DNA from: Spirochaetales bacterium
Lineage (GTDB): Bacteria > Spirochaetota > Spirochaetia > Sphaerochaetales > Sphaerochaetaceae
Reading direction: 5' to 3'
Length of the DNA: 7,655 bases
Assembly: GCA_017614625.1 (NCBI GenBank)
Contig: JAGABK010000170.1
Span: 1 to 7,655 of the forward strand
Shown here: positions 1-7,058 of the stretch, in pieces
How the letters are laid out: every line of letters begins with the position of its first letter
How positions within the stretch are numbered: position 1 is the stretch's first letter
Made by a program: the position numbers and the translations under genes
Notes under the pieces: model-generated
Databases searched by the model: none
Seen by the model: only the letters and a program-made list of their open reading frames with translations
Told to the model about the DNA's origin: nothing

Positions 1-1241
1 ATCTCACCGTCCTCGCCGAACGGAACCTCGTCGTTGGTGCCGGGTTTGCAGATCTTGTAGTATGTGTCGGGATAGGGAAGTCCGATGGAGCCTTCCTTCT
101 CCTTGTTGTACGGTGTGAGACAGCTGGCGGTGACGCATTCGGTCGTTCCGTAGCCCTCGCGGACCCTGACGGTTGCGCCGTGGTCGGCAAGGAACTTGTC
201 CAGCTTCTTCTTCAGCTCGATCGAGAGGCTGTCTCCGCCTGAGAAGACACCCATCAGGCAGGAGAGGTCGACATTGTCCATCTCCTTGTTCCTTGTGATT
301 CCCTCATAGAGAGTCGGGACGCCGGCGATGTAGTTCGGCTTGGCCGTCTTGAGGAGCTTGGAGTAGCCCTTGACGCTGACCTGCGGAACCAGGTAGCTGC
401 GTCCGCCCCAGAACATGAGGGTGTGCACGCATACTCCCAGTCCGAAACCGTGGAACATGGGCATGGCTGCCAGCATGGTCTTTCCCGTGATGGGATAGTT
501 GCACATGACGCCTGTCTGCATTGCCAGTGCGTTGAAGTTCAGGTTGGAGAGCTTGATGCCCTTCGTGACGCCTGTCGTTCCGCCGGAGAAGAGGATGACT
601 GCGAGGTCGGCTCCGGTCTTCTTGACGGACGGGTCGATGTCGGTGGTCTTCGCCTTGTCGAGGAAGTGCTTCCATGTGATGATCGTTCCGTCCTCCTGGA
701 ACTTCTCGAACTTCCTTTCCTTGAGAAGCCTGTAGGCCACGCACTTGACCGGGCTCAGGGCGTCGGAGATGCGGGCGATGATCATGTGGTCCAGCTCGAC
801 GAGCTCGCGCACCTTCTTCAGCTTGCCGTAGAACTGGTCGAGTGAGATGATGGTGCGGCTTCCGGCTTCCTTGAGGTAGAAGGCTATCTCATGGATGGCA
901 GAGAGCGGGTGGATCATGCTTGCAATGGCGCCGATGGCGTTGATCGCATAGAGGCAGACGACCGTCTGCGGCGTGTTGGGCATGCAGACCGTGACCACGT
1001 CTCCTTCCTTGATTCCGATGGCCTTGAAGGCCTTCTCGGCCTCGAGGATCTGCGGCACGAGCTTCGCGTATGTGGTGTCCTTGTCCTGGAAGGTGAGGGC
1101 CACCTGCTGGGGATACTTGCGGGCGCTCTCGAAAAGGGCGTCGCTTATGGAGAAATCAGGGTAGTCCAGATGGAACTGGACTTCCCCGTAACTGCTCAGC
1201 CAGGGAGCTGTCCTGGCGTTGTCTTCGAATTTTTCACTCAT
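1..1241 (-). CDS. AMP-forming acyl-CoA synthetase (ANL superfamily), C-terminus cut by the window edge
   Basis: Member of the adenylate-forming family that activates a carboxylic acid with ATP and then transfers it to CoA; the acid cannot be read from sequence. The ATG is at 1241 and 413 codons are visible with no stop. Motifs seen: the phosphate-binding loop SGGTTGVTKG at residues 219-228 (family consensus SSGTTG-PKG) and YGTTE at 364-368, the adenylate-contacting motif. The last residues read GEDGE, the start of the conserved GE-GE(I/L) stretch, so roughly the last 100 or more residues, including the mobile C-terminal lid with its catalytic Lys, lie outside the window. The length to this point suits a long- or medium-chain fatty acyl-CoA ligase. 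It starts 15 bp after the E2-like gene on the same strand and has only a weak SD (AGCAAG), which fits translational coupling in one operon. Family assignment is firm; substrate is unknown. Confidence 0.93.
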   Translation of the reverse strand, partial: MSEKFEDNARTAPWLSSYGEVQFHLDYPDFSISDALFESARKYPQQVALTFQDKDTTYAKLVPQILEAEKAFKAIGIKEGDVVTVCMPNTPQTVVCLYAINAIGAIASMIHPLSAIHEIAFYLKEAGSRTIISLDQFYGKLKKVRELVELDHMIIARISDALSPVKCVAYRLLKERKFEKFQEDGTIITWKHFLDKAKTTDIDPSVKKTGADLAVILFSGGTTGVTKGIKLSNLNFNALAMQTGVMCNYPITGKTMLAAMPMFHGFGLGVCVHTLMFWGGRSYLVPQVSVKGYSKLLKTAKPNYIAGVPTLYEGITRNKEMDNVDLSCLMGVFSGGDSLSIELKKKLDKFLADHGATVRVREGYGTTECVTASCLTPYNKEKEGSIGLPYPDTYYKICKPGTNDEVPFGEDGE

Positions 1242-1256
1242 TGTCTTGCTGTCGGA

Positions 1257-2171
1257 TCAAAGCAATCCGAGTTCCTCCTCAACGGCACGGATGTCTATGC
1301 TCTGGTTTGCAGGCAGTTCCAGAAGCTCGGGTCTGAGCAGGTATGCCTTGAGCACCTTTATGGTGTTGTTGAAGTAGACTCCGTCCGCGATTCTTTCATC
1401 GATTGTGAACGAAACGGGAAGGTATTCCTTCATGGTGACCGTTCCGTCATCGTTGTAGACAGGTTTCTTCTCCTTGAGGCCAATTATGGCGAACAGGGAG
1501 TTCGAACCGAAATTGGAAAGGTGGTGGTAGTCCGCGTCCATCTTGATGGAACCGAGGTTCGAGATGAAGCAGGTCTGGGAGTAGGGGCTGGCGTCCGCGA
1601 AATCCTTGAAGAGGTTTCCCTTGCGGTCCATGCGCAGGATGGCCTTCATTACGAGCTTGTAGATCGGTCCCGGAAGACTGGTGATCTTCTTCATGATTTT
1701 GGTGGTGTCGTCCATGGAGTCCTTGCTCTTCCTGATCTCCATGACCTGGGCGCGGATCTTGCTGTAAAGCTGCTCCAGAGGGCTCTTGTCGGATTCCTTG
1801 TCGTACTTGATTATGAGCAGGCCTTCCTCGGCGCCGTCCTTCTTCTGTTTCTTGACGACCGTGGAGATGGAGATCCACTTCCTCTCGTAGTAATGGTAGT
1901 TCCTGATGAAGTAGTTCATCCTGGGCCGTTCGGCGATGGTCCTTACCAGCGCGGCGCAGAAGACCTGGTAGAACGTGTACTTGAAGTCGGGGCCGGCCTC
2001 GTTCTTCCTGTTCACGAAATCGATCAGGGGAGCCATCTCGACATCGAATTTGCAAACGGCCTCGTTGTCCGCCCTGTTTCCAAGAAGTCCGGTCATGAAG
2101 TCCTGGATCGGATCCACGTCCTTCAGGAGCCAGGCATCGTATTTCTCACCTTTCTGTTTTTTCTGTCCCAT
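1257..2171 (-). CDS. E2-like CAT-fold protein (2-oxoacid dehydrogenase acyltransferase family) lacking the catalytic His
   Basis: The 304-residue protein resembles the catalytic domain of dihydrolipoamide acyltransferases (Pfam 2-oxoacid_dh) but has no lipoyl domain and no E1/E3-binding domain; the start is Lys-rich and soluble. The family hallmark near the C-terminus, normally DHR--DG, reads DERIADG at residues 258-264. Asp263 and Gly264 are kept, but the catalytic His position (259) is Glu, codon GAA at 1395-1397. The flanking SFTI and FNNTIKVLKAYL also match the family. A mid-protein CFISNLGSI segment corresponds to the 'tisNlG' strand of E2 enzymes. No E1 or E3 genes lie nearby; the neighbour is an acyl-CoA synthetase 15 bp downstream in the same operon, so it is unlikely to belong to a pyruvate dehydrogenase complex. 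The role may be non-catalytic CoA or acyl binding, or an altered acyltransferase. The start at 2171 has a modest AAGGCGG just upstream. Confidence 0.85.
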   Translation of the reverse strand: MGQKKQKGEKYDAWLLKDVDPIQDFMTGLLGNRADNEAVCKFDVEMAPLIDFVNRKNEAGPDFKYTFYQVFCAALVRTIAERPRMNYFIRNYHYYERKWISISTVVKKQKKDGAEEGLLIIKYDKESDKSPLEQLYSKIRAQVMEIRKSKDSMDDTTKIMKKITSLPGPIYKLVMKAILRMDRKGNLFKDFADASPYSQTCFISNLGSIKMDADYHHLSNFGSNSLFAIIGLKEKKPVYNDDGTVTMKEYLPVSFTIDERIADGVYFNNTIKVLKAYLLRPELLELPANQSIDIRAVEEELGLL

Positions 2172-2178
2172 GTCCGCC

Positions 2179-2207
2179 TTTTTATCACGTTATTGAATCG
2201 AGGTCAA
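2179..2207 (-). promoter_or_regulatory. Candidate promoter for the E2-like / acyl-CoA synthetase operon
   Basis: Read on the minus strand: TTGACC (2207-2202), a 17-nt spacer, then TAAAAA (2184-2179). The -35 is good and the -10 is poor. The predicted start falls at about 2172, one base before the ATG, so the messenger would be almost leaderless even though a weak SD-like AAGGCGG lies in that gap. It sits back to back with the promoter of the divergent exonuclease gene. Confidence 0.35.
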
Positions 2208-2222
2208 CAAAATAGTTAGAAT
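2193..2222 (+). promoter_or_regulatory. Candidate promoter for exonuclease III gene
   Basis: TTGAAT at 2193-2198, an 18-nt spacer and TAGAAT at 2217-2222 make a plausible sigma-70-type promoter in the AT-rich 72-bp gap between divergent genes. The start would be near 2229, leaving a leader of about 15 nt that contains the GGAGG SD at 2234-2238, five bases before the ATG at 2244. Confidence 0.5.
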
Positions 2223-2243
2223 ATACCATGTGCGGAGGTTCGA

Positions 2244-2981
2244 ATGCGCTATGTTTCGTGGAATGTGAACGGTCTCAGAGCGGTCCTTGGCAAGGGTTTC
2301 ATGGATTATTTCTCGTCCTGCGACCCCGATGTCTTCTGCCTGCAGGAGATAAAGCTTTCTGATGGCCAGCTGGACCTGGACCTTCCGGGATACAGCTGTT
2401 TCTACAACTACGCCGAGAAGAAGGGCTATTCCGGAACCGCGGTGTTCTCGAAGAGGGAGCCGCTGTCGGTCATCCGCGGAAAGGACAACGAGGGCCGCAT
2501 ATGCGCCCTGGAGTTCGAAGACCACTTCGTGGTGGACGTCTACACCCCCAACTCGCAGGACGAGCTTGCAAGGCTTCCTTTCCGCCTGGAGTGGGACGGG
2601 TATTTCCGCTCCTTCGTGAAGGAACTGGACGCGAAGAAGCCTGTCCTCATCTGCGGGGACCTGAACGTGGCCCACAAGGAGATCGACATAAAGAATCCGA
2701 AGGCCAATGTGCGCAACGCAGGCTTCACCATCGAGGAGCGTGAAAGCTTCTCAAGGCTGCTGGAAAGCGGTTTCACCGATACCTTCCGCCATTTCTACCC
2801 GGACCTGAAGGACGCCTACAGCTGGTGGTCCTACCGCTTCAAGGCCCGGGAGAGGAACGCCGGCTGGAGAATCGACTACTGGCTGGTCTCCGACAGGGCG
2901 GTGGACAGGGTGAAGGCCGCGGGCATCGACTCGCAGGTCACCGGGTCCGACCACGCGCCCGTTTATGTGGATTTTTACTGA
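2244..2981 (+). CDS. xth: Exodeoxyribonuclease III / AP endonuclease (ExoIII-APE1 family)
   Basis: Base-excision-repair nuclease that cuts DNA 5' of abasic sites and has 3' phosphatase/exonuclease activity in the family; it needs a divalent metal and acts in the cytoplasm. The 245-residue protein has every active-site motif in order: SWNVNG with Asn7, LQEIK with metal ligand Glu35, YTPN with Tyr100, GDLNVAH with Asp139 and Asn141, WRIDY with Asp211, and the terminal GSDHAP with Asp236-His237. The GDLNVAHKEID and NAGFT segments resemble the Bacillus ExoA subgroup. Length is normal. The start is secure because SWNVNG is always at the N-terminus and GGAGG lies 5 nt upstream. It appears monocistronic or is read into the membrane-protein gene 50 bp downstream; I see no terminator hairpin in that gap. 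Confidence 0.96.
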   Translation: MRYVSWNVNGLRAVLGKGFMDYFSSCDPDVFCLQEIKLSDGQLDLDLPGYSCFYNYAEKKGYSGTAVFSKREPLSVIRGKDNEGRICALEFEDHFVVDVYTPNSQDELARLPFRLEWDGYFRSFVKELDAKKPVLICGDLNVAHKEIDIKNPKANVRNAGFTIEERESFSRLLESGFTDTFRHFYPDLKDAYSWWSYRFKARERNAGWRIDYWLVSDRAVDRVKAAGIDSQVTGSDHAPVYVDFY

Positions 2982-2996
2982 ATTTCACCTACAGGG

Positions 2997-3025
2997 TTGT
3001 AATTGTCCCCCGATGTGATTACATT
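2997..3025 (+). promoter_or_regulatory. Candidate promoter placing the start at the ATG of the membrane-protein gene
   Basis: TTGTAA (2997-3002), a 17-nt spacer and TACATT (3020-3025). Six nucleotides separate the -10 from the ATG at 3032, so transcription would begin at or next to the start codon. There is no SD in this gap, which agrees with a leaderless messenger. The hexamers are imperfect, so this is suggestive only. Confidence 0.4.
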
Positions 3026-3031
3026 GCATGT

Positions 3032-3808
3032 ATGGTCAGGCTTTTGATAAAGAAGGTTTTCTTTGACATCTGGGACAACCTGATGTTCCTTATGCTCATG
3101 AACATGGGGTTCGTGGCTCCTCTGGGACTGTTCTTCCTCGCAGGTACCGTTGTCGAGACCCACAGCGTCCTTTCCGTGGTCCTGGTGTTCATCGCGGTCC
3201 TGCTGTTCAGCTTCTATTCGCTGGGTGTCAGTTCCGTGGTCTACGGATACAGCAAGTACCAGAAGGACGGTTTCAAGGGCTTCATCGAGGCCTACAAGTA
3301 CCACATCGGGCATGCGTTCCTCCATTTCGGCCTCATGCTCGCCTTCGCCCTGGCCGCAATGTATGTCATTCCGTTCTATCTTGCCATAGGCAACATCATG
3401 GGCTATCTGCTCGGAATGCTCACGTTCTGGATCCTCGTGGCCTTCATCCTTGCGTTGCAGTACTTCTACCCGCTGTGCTTCCACATGGAGGCCGACGGGC
3501 CGTTCAAGACGCTGAGAAAGTGCTTCATAGTCATGGCCGACAACATGGGCCTGACGCTCTTCCTGGCGCTCCGCACGGTCATCGACCTGGCCCTGACGGT
3601 CCTGACGGCGTCGCTGCTTCCGGGTCTCGGTGGAATCTCGCTGTCGAGGATGGACACGATCAGGCTCCTGATGAAGAAGTACGACTTCCTGGAGGAGCAT
3701 CCCGGCACCAGACGCAGGGACATCAACTGGGAGGACCTTCTGTACGAGGAGAACCAGCTCATAGGTCCGAGAAGCCTGAAGGGCATGATTTTCCCGTGGA
3801 AGGACTGA
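3032..3808 (+). CDS. Multi-pass membrane protein of unknown function with soluble C-terminal tail (YesL/DUF624-like)
   Basis: I do not recognise a characterised family. The 258-residue protein begins MVRLLIKKVFFDIWDN, and an amphipathic start of this kind followed by helices resembles YesL/DUF624-type proteins. Hydrophobic segments are at about residues 17-38, 46-70, 95-118, 121-150 and 172-196, so about five membrane helices. Acidic or basic loops lie between them (KYQKDGFKGF at 75-84). The last roughly 60 residues are soluble and charged, carrying RDINWEDLLYEEN and ending in FPWKD. The start at 3032 is chosen because the reading frame upstream has no earlier in-frame start outside the exonuclease coding region; no SD precedes it. 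The CYTH gene follows after 9 bp with its SD overlapping this stop, so the two are probably co-transcribed. The tail could bind a partner or nucleotide, but nothing shows this directly. Confidence 0.85.
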   Translation: MVRLLIKKVFFDIWDNLMFLMLMNMGFVAPLGLFFLAGTVVETHSVLSVVLVFIAVLLFSFYSLGVSSVVYGYSKYQKDGFKGFIEAYKYHIGHAFLHFGLMLAFALAAMYVIPFYLAIGNIMGYLLGMLTFWILVAFILALQYFYPLCFHMEADGPFKTLRKCFIVMADNMGLTLFLALRTVIDLALTVLTASLLPGLGGISLSRMDTIRLLMKKYDFLEEHPGTRRRDINWEDLLYEENQLIGPRSLKGMIFPWKD

Positions 3809-3817
3809 GGAGGGACC

Positions 3818-4405
3818 ATGGCGTACGAGATCGAGCTTAAAGCCCATGTGGATGAGGAGATCCTGGATGCGGTAAGAAAGACGCTGGAGGATTATCCGGG
3901 TTCGGAGAGTCTCGGAGCCGTGAGCAAGTTCGACATGTACTGGTCCCAGACGGACGACGGGGACCCGGTCTTCCGCACAAGGCGCGAGATGACCAAGGAC
4001 GGCCCCAGGGTCCTGTTCACTGCCAAGCCCAGCAAGGTCAAGACGGAGAAGGGGACGGAGGAGAACCAGGAGTTCGAGTTCACCGCCCCGGACGGCCAGT
4101 GGGACAACATCCTGACATTCTGCAGCGGACTGGGCCTTCAGGTCTGCCGCCTCAAGTGGAAGAAGGGCTTCGGCTACAGGTTCATGCAGGACGGCTTCTG
4201 CATCCACGCCGAGCTGCTGGAAGTCAAATACCTTGGATGGTTCCTTGAGATCGAGATCTGCCCCAAGTCTCTGGACGGTTTCGACGTCGAGGCTGCCGAC
4301 CGCGCCCTTCGCAAGGTGCTTGCCGCCGCCGGAATAGACGAGAGCCGGGTCGAACCGCGCGGATACAACCGCATGCTGCGCCTGTGCGGCCGTGAGAAGG
4401 GCTGA
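3818..4405 (+). CDS. CYTH-domain protein (triphosphate tunnel metalloenzyme superfamily)
   Basis: CYTH proteins fold into a beta-barrel tunnel that binds triphosphates with a divalent metal. Members include class IV adenylate cyclases, thiamine triphosphatases and inorganic triphosphatases. The 195-residue protein starts with the signature ExExK (Glu4, Glu6, Lys8) and continues with basic tunnel residues Arg53, Arg55, Arg56, Lys70 and Lys73, then EFEF (Glu85, Glu87). The late signature, LGWFLEIEI, places Glu144 and Glu146 as metal ligands. All core residues are present, so it is probably active, but sequence alone does not choose between cyclase and phosphatase. The GAGGAGGG SD at 3807-3814 overlaps the stop of the upstream membrane-protein gene, implying coupled translation. 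The 3' end faces the ATPase gene of the importer across 9 bp. Confidence 0.88.
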   Translation: MAYEIELKAHVDEEILDAVRKTLEDYPGSESLGAVSKFDMYWSQTDDGDPVFRTRREMTKDGPRVLFTAKPSKVKTEKGTEENQEFEFTAPDGQWDNILTFCSGLGLQVCRLKWKKGFGYRFMQDGFCIHAELLEVKYLGWFLEIEICPKSLDGFDVEAADRALRKVLAAAGIDESRVEPRGYNRMLRLCGREKG

Positions 4406-4414
4406 TATTTCCTT

Positions 4415-5170
4415 TTACGGGAAGAGAACGACGGATTTCCCGTTGTCCTGGATGATCTTCGCCTCGATTGAATAAAGCTTCCTGATGTTCTCTTCAGTCA
4501 CGACGTCCTTCGTGTCGCCGTAGGCGAAGATGCGCCCGTCCTCCATGAGAAGGCATTTGGAGCAGCTTCTCAGGACGGCGTTCAGGTCGTGCAGGACGCA
4601 GATGATGGTGCGTCCTTCGGAGGCGAGCTTTCCCAGAAGGTCCAGAAGCAGGATCTGGTGGCGCGGGTCGAGGTTGTTCACAGGCTCGTCCAGAGCGATT
4701 ATGTCCGTGTCCTGGCAGATAGTGCGCGCCAGCATGACCAGCTGGAACTCTCCGCCGGAGATGCGGGTGATTATCTTGTCCGCAAGATGCCCCGTGCCGG
4801 TCAGCTGCAGGGCCCTGTCGACCTTGGGCGAATGCGGATCCACATCGCCTTCGGCGAAGCGTCCCAGGGCCACGGCCTCGCACACGGTGAAATCGTTCGT
4901 GCGGGGCGTGTTCTGGCCCATGAAGCTTATCAGTGAGGCTATCTCCCTCTGGCGCATGGAGGCGATGTCGTTGCCGTCCAGGAGGATCTTTCCGCCCTCT
5001 GCGGGCAGTTCCTTTATCAGGTGCTTCAGCAGGGTGCTCTTTCCGGCTCCGTTGGGGCCTGCGATTGCGGTGAAGCTTCCTTTGCCTATTGAGAGGGTTA
5101 GGTCGCGGATGACGGTCTTCTCGTCGTAGCCGCCGCAGAGCGATGCGATCTGAACGGAGTTCTCAGTCAT
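4415..5170 (-). CDS. btuD: Corrinoid (vitamin B12) ABC importer ATPase, FepC/BtuD type
   Basis: Cytoplasmic ATPase subunit that powers uptake through the adjacent permease. The 251-residue protein has all ABC motifs: Walker A GPNGAGKST (38-46), Q-loop Gln86, signature ISGGE (137-141), Walker B ending ALDEP with Glu162, D-loop NNLD (165-168) and switch His194 in VLHD. The signature has Ile for the usual Leu, and the next residue is Phe rather than the common Arg; E. coli BtuD likewise has an aromatic there. The start at 5170 is well supported by AGGAGG seven nt upstream, within the end of the permease gene; the two genes overlap by 8 bp (ATGACTGA). Cobalamin as the substrate is inferred from the riboswitch at the head of the operon; by sequence alone, iron-siderophore or haem uptake is possible. 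Confidence 0.93.
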   Translation of the reverse strand: MTENSVQIASLCGGYDEKTVIRDLTLSIGKGSFTAIAGPNGAGKSTLLKHLIKELPAEGGKILLDGNDIASMRQREIASLISFMGQNTPRTNDFTVCEAVALGRFAEGDVDPHSPKVDRALQLTGTGHLADKIITRISGGEFQLVMLARTICQDTDIIALDEPVNNLDPRHQILLLDLLGKLASEGRTIICVLHDLNAVLRSCSKCLLMEDGRIFAYGDTKDVVTEENIRKLYSIEAKIIQDNGKSVVLFP

Positions 5171-6146
5171 GGCGTTTCCTCCTGAGAAGCATCAGGAACA
5201 CGGGGGCTCCGAGGACGGATGTGACGATTCCTATGGGCAGTTCCGAGGGCGGGATCACGAAGCGGCAGACTATGTCCGCGAACAGCAGGATCACCGCTCC
5301 CATCATCATGGAGAGCGGAATCAGGCGTCTGTGCCTGGGGCCGGAGAGCAGTCTGACGAAATGGGGGCTCATGAGGCCCACGAAACCGATTATTCCGGTG
5401 AAGCAGACTACCGTTGCGGTGAGGACCGAGGCGACTGCAAGCAGGATTATCCTGGCCGACTTCACGTTCAGGCCGCTTGATATGGCGGTGCTGTCGTCCA
5501 TCAGAAGCAGGTCCATGGCGTTTGCCCGGGAGGCCACCAGGACCGTAGCGGCGCAGGTGACGATGCTCAGGATAAGGAGTCTGGACCAGCTTGAGTTGCC
5601 CAGGCTTCCCAGGGTCCAGAAGAGGATGTTGTCCGCCTTGTGGCCGGACAGGTAGATGGTCAGCGTGGTGAGTGCGCTGAGAAGGAAGTTCAGCGAGATT
5701 CCGCTTAGGAGCAGGGAAGTGGTGTTCTTCCTGCTGATTGCGAAGAGCAGGAGCGTCGTGGCCATGGAGCCGATGAACGCGACCACCGGCAGGGAGACGT
5801 CCACATAGGTGATTCCCAGCACGAAGCCGAGTCCCACGGCGAAGGACGCTCCGGAGGAGACGCCAAGCACGTAGGAGTCGGCCATGGGGTTGCGGAAGAC
5901 GCTCTGGAAGACAAGGCCGCACAGCGCCAGGGCGGCTCCGGTCACTATGGCCGAAAGCACCCTGGGTATCCTGAGGTTCCTGATTATGTATGCCGTGTTG
6001 CGTGCAATCGAGTCAGGTTTGACGATGGCTCGGATTATATCTGAAACCGTGATTCTTACCGAACCGATGCAGATTCCGGCTATTGTAAGCACAATCAGGA
6101 GGATGATCAGAACTGTCGCCGTGAGGCCTGTCCTTCGCTTGCCCAT
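5163..6146 (-). CDS. btuC: Corrinoid ABC importer permease, FecCD/BtuC family
   Basis: Inner-membrane channel subunit; the family forms a homodimer of about ten helices per chain. The 327-residue protein is of normal length and almost entirely hydrophobic. Family hallmarks are seen in order: LRIPRVLSAIVTGAALALCG after the first helix, QSVFRNPMADSYVLGVSSGA, the cytoplasmic coupling region GIIGFVGLMSPHFVRLLSGP followed by HRRLIPLS, and the C-terminal ELPIGIVTSVLGAPVFL with a basic end RRKRHD. It begins 13 bp after the binding-protein gene with no strong SD and overlaps the ATPase gene by 8 bp, so translation along the operon is likely coupled. Confidence 0.93.
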   Translation of the reverse strand: MGKRRTGLTATVLIILLIVLTIAGICIGSVRITVSDIIRAIVKPDSIARNTAYIIRNLRIPRVLSAIVTGAALALCGLVFQSVFRNPMADSYVLGVSSGASFAVGLGFVLGITYVDVSLPVVAFIGSMATTLLLFAISRKNTTSLLLSGISLNFLLSALTTLTIYLSGHKADNILFWTLGSLGNSSWSRLLILSIVTCAATVLVASRANAMDLLLMDDSTAISSGLNVKSARIILLAVASVLTATVVCFTGIIGFVGLMSPHFVRLLSGPRHRRLIPLSMMMGAVILLFADIVCRFVIPPSELPIGIVTSVLGAPVFLMLLRRKRHD

Positions 6147-6159
6147 GAGCTGTCTTGAA

Positions 6160-7026
6160 TCAGAAAAGCTCCGGGTAGAGTATCTTTGCGAACTGCTCGA
6201 CCGTGTCTGCAGTCCTCACGCCCTGTCTCTGGGTGGAGTCGCTGTCGACGACGAAGATGTTTCCGGTCTTGGAGGCGGTGAGCTGGTTGTAAGGGGCGGT
6301 GGAGATGAAGTCGGCGATCGTCGCCTTCTCGTCCATTCCCTCGTAGCCGGAGATCAGGATGACGTCCGGGTCGGCCTTGATGAGGAGCTCCTTGCTGATG
6401 GACCATGCGGTTCCTTCTTCGGCGGCGTTGATTCCGCCTGCGGCCTTGATGACGCCGTCGAGGTACGTGTCGCCTGTGGCGGCGTAGTCGCCCCATTCGC
6501 CGTATCCGACCATGTAGACCATGCTCTTCTTCTTTTCGACCTTGGAGGTCTTCTCCTGGACTGCGGCGACGCGGGCCTTCATGCTCTCGATGATGGTCTG
6601 GGCCTCCTTCTCCTTCCCGATGACGGCCGCGACCTCTTCGATGAGAGTGTAGGTGCCGTCGAAGCTGTCCTCCTCATAGAACTGGTAGGCCTTGACGCCC
6701 GCCTTGTTCAGGGATTCGATGAACGACGGGTCGACGATCGACGAAGCGATGGCCACGTCTGCGTTCAGCGCGAGGACTGTCTCCATGTCCGGGTCCCAGA
6801 GGGTTCCGATGCTTCTGACGGACAGGGCCTCCTGCGGCCAGTTGCAGTAGTCCGTGCGTCCGACGAGCTGGCTTCCGGATCCGAGGGCGTAGACCATTTC
6901 GGTCACGTTCGGAGCCAGGGAGACGATTTTGAGTTCATCAGTCTGTGATGACGATTCGACCACCGACTGCGCGCAAAGGGCGAACGCGCACAGCAGTACA
7001 ACGAGGAATGAAAGGGCCTTCTTCAT
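6160..7026 (-). CDS. btuF: Corrinoid ABC importer substrate-binding protein, BtuF type
   Basis: Exported binding protein that captures the ligand and delivers it to the BtuC/BtuD complex. The 288-residue protein has a Sec signal: KK then a hydrophobic stretch to about residue 17, with likely cleavage near ALCA (residue 19). Cys18 follows FAL, a poor lipobox, so lipidation is possible but uncertain. The mature part opens with KIVSLAPNVTEMVYALG, the start of the PF01497 fold, followed by the LALNADVAIAS and IKADPDVILISG strands typical of the family. The start at 7026 is chosen over in-frame ATG 7194 because it is preceded by AAGGAGG with 6-nt spacing and begins the signal peptide, whereas the upstream extension would translate the riboswitch. 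It is the first gene of the importer operon; translation is apparently controlled by the riboswitch. Confidence 0.93.
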   Translation of the reverse strand: MKKALSFLVVLLCAFALCAQSVVESSSQTDELKIVSLAPNVTEMVYALGSGSQLVGRTDYCNWPQEALSVRSIGTLWDPDMETVLALNADVAIASSIVDPSFIESLNKAGVKAYQFYEEDSFDGTYTLIEEVAAVIGKEKEAQTIIESMKARVAAVQEKTSKVEKKKSMVYMVGYGEWGDYAATGDTYLDGVIKAAGGINAAEEGTAWSISKELLIKADPDVILISGYEGMDEKATIADFISTAPYNQLTASKTGNIFVVDSDSTQRQGVRTADTVEQFAKILYPELF

Positions 7027-7027
7027 G

Positions 7028-7058
7028 ATACCCCTCCTTGAGAATGCTGCAGGGGTAT
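7028..7058 (-). promoter_or_regulatory. SD-masking hairpin of the riboswitch expression platform
   Basis: On the minus strand ATACCCCT (7058-7051) pairs perfectly with AGGGGTAT (7035-7028), eight base pairs around a 15-nt loop. The right arm takes in the end of the btuF SD (AAGGAGG, 7039-7033) and stops one base before the ATG at 7026. Folding this way would block ribosome entry, as expected in the cobalamin-bound state. No U-tract follows, so control is at translation rather than termination. Confidence 0.75.

Noticed and set aside
891..2219. Long plus-strand open frame (442 codons) antisense to the E2-like and ligase genes
   Set aside because: It is opposite two genes with clear family motifs and has no recognisable domain; such open antisense frames are common in GC-rich coding DNA.
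2228..2353. ATG at 2228 close behind the TAGAAT box, as another leaderless start
   Set aside because: It opens a short out-of-frame reading frame over the exonuclease gene that soon stops, and the exonuclease start at 2244 has its own SD. It shows that the -10-to-ATG spacing can arise by chance.
2825..3031. N-terminal extension of the membrane protein into the exonuclease gene
   Set aside because: The added residues are the exonuclease sequence in another frame, charged and unlike a membrane protein; MVRLLIKK at 3032 is a natural start.
2975..4207. 410-codon minus-strand open frame over the membrane-protein and CYTH genes
   Set aside because: Composition is rich in H, E, Q and R with no domain, and it lies antisense to two supported genes with good start signals.
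4415..7026. Importer as an iron-siderophore or haem system
   Set aside because: FecCD-type proteins alone would allow it, but the cobalamin riboswitch directly upstream makes corrinoid uptake the better call.
7028..7058. Hairpin before btuF as an intrinsic terminator
   Set aside because: No T-run follows the stem on the minus strand; it overlaps the SD instead, pointing to translational control.
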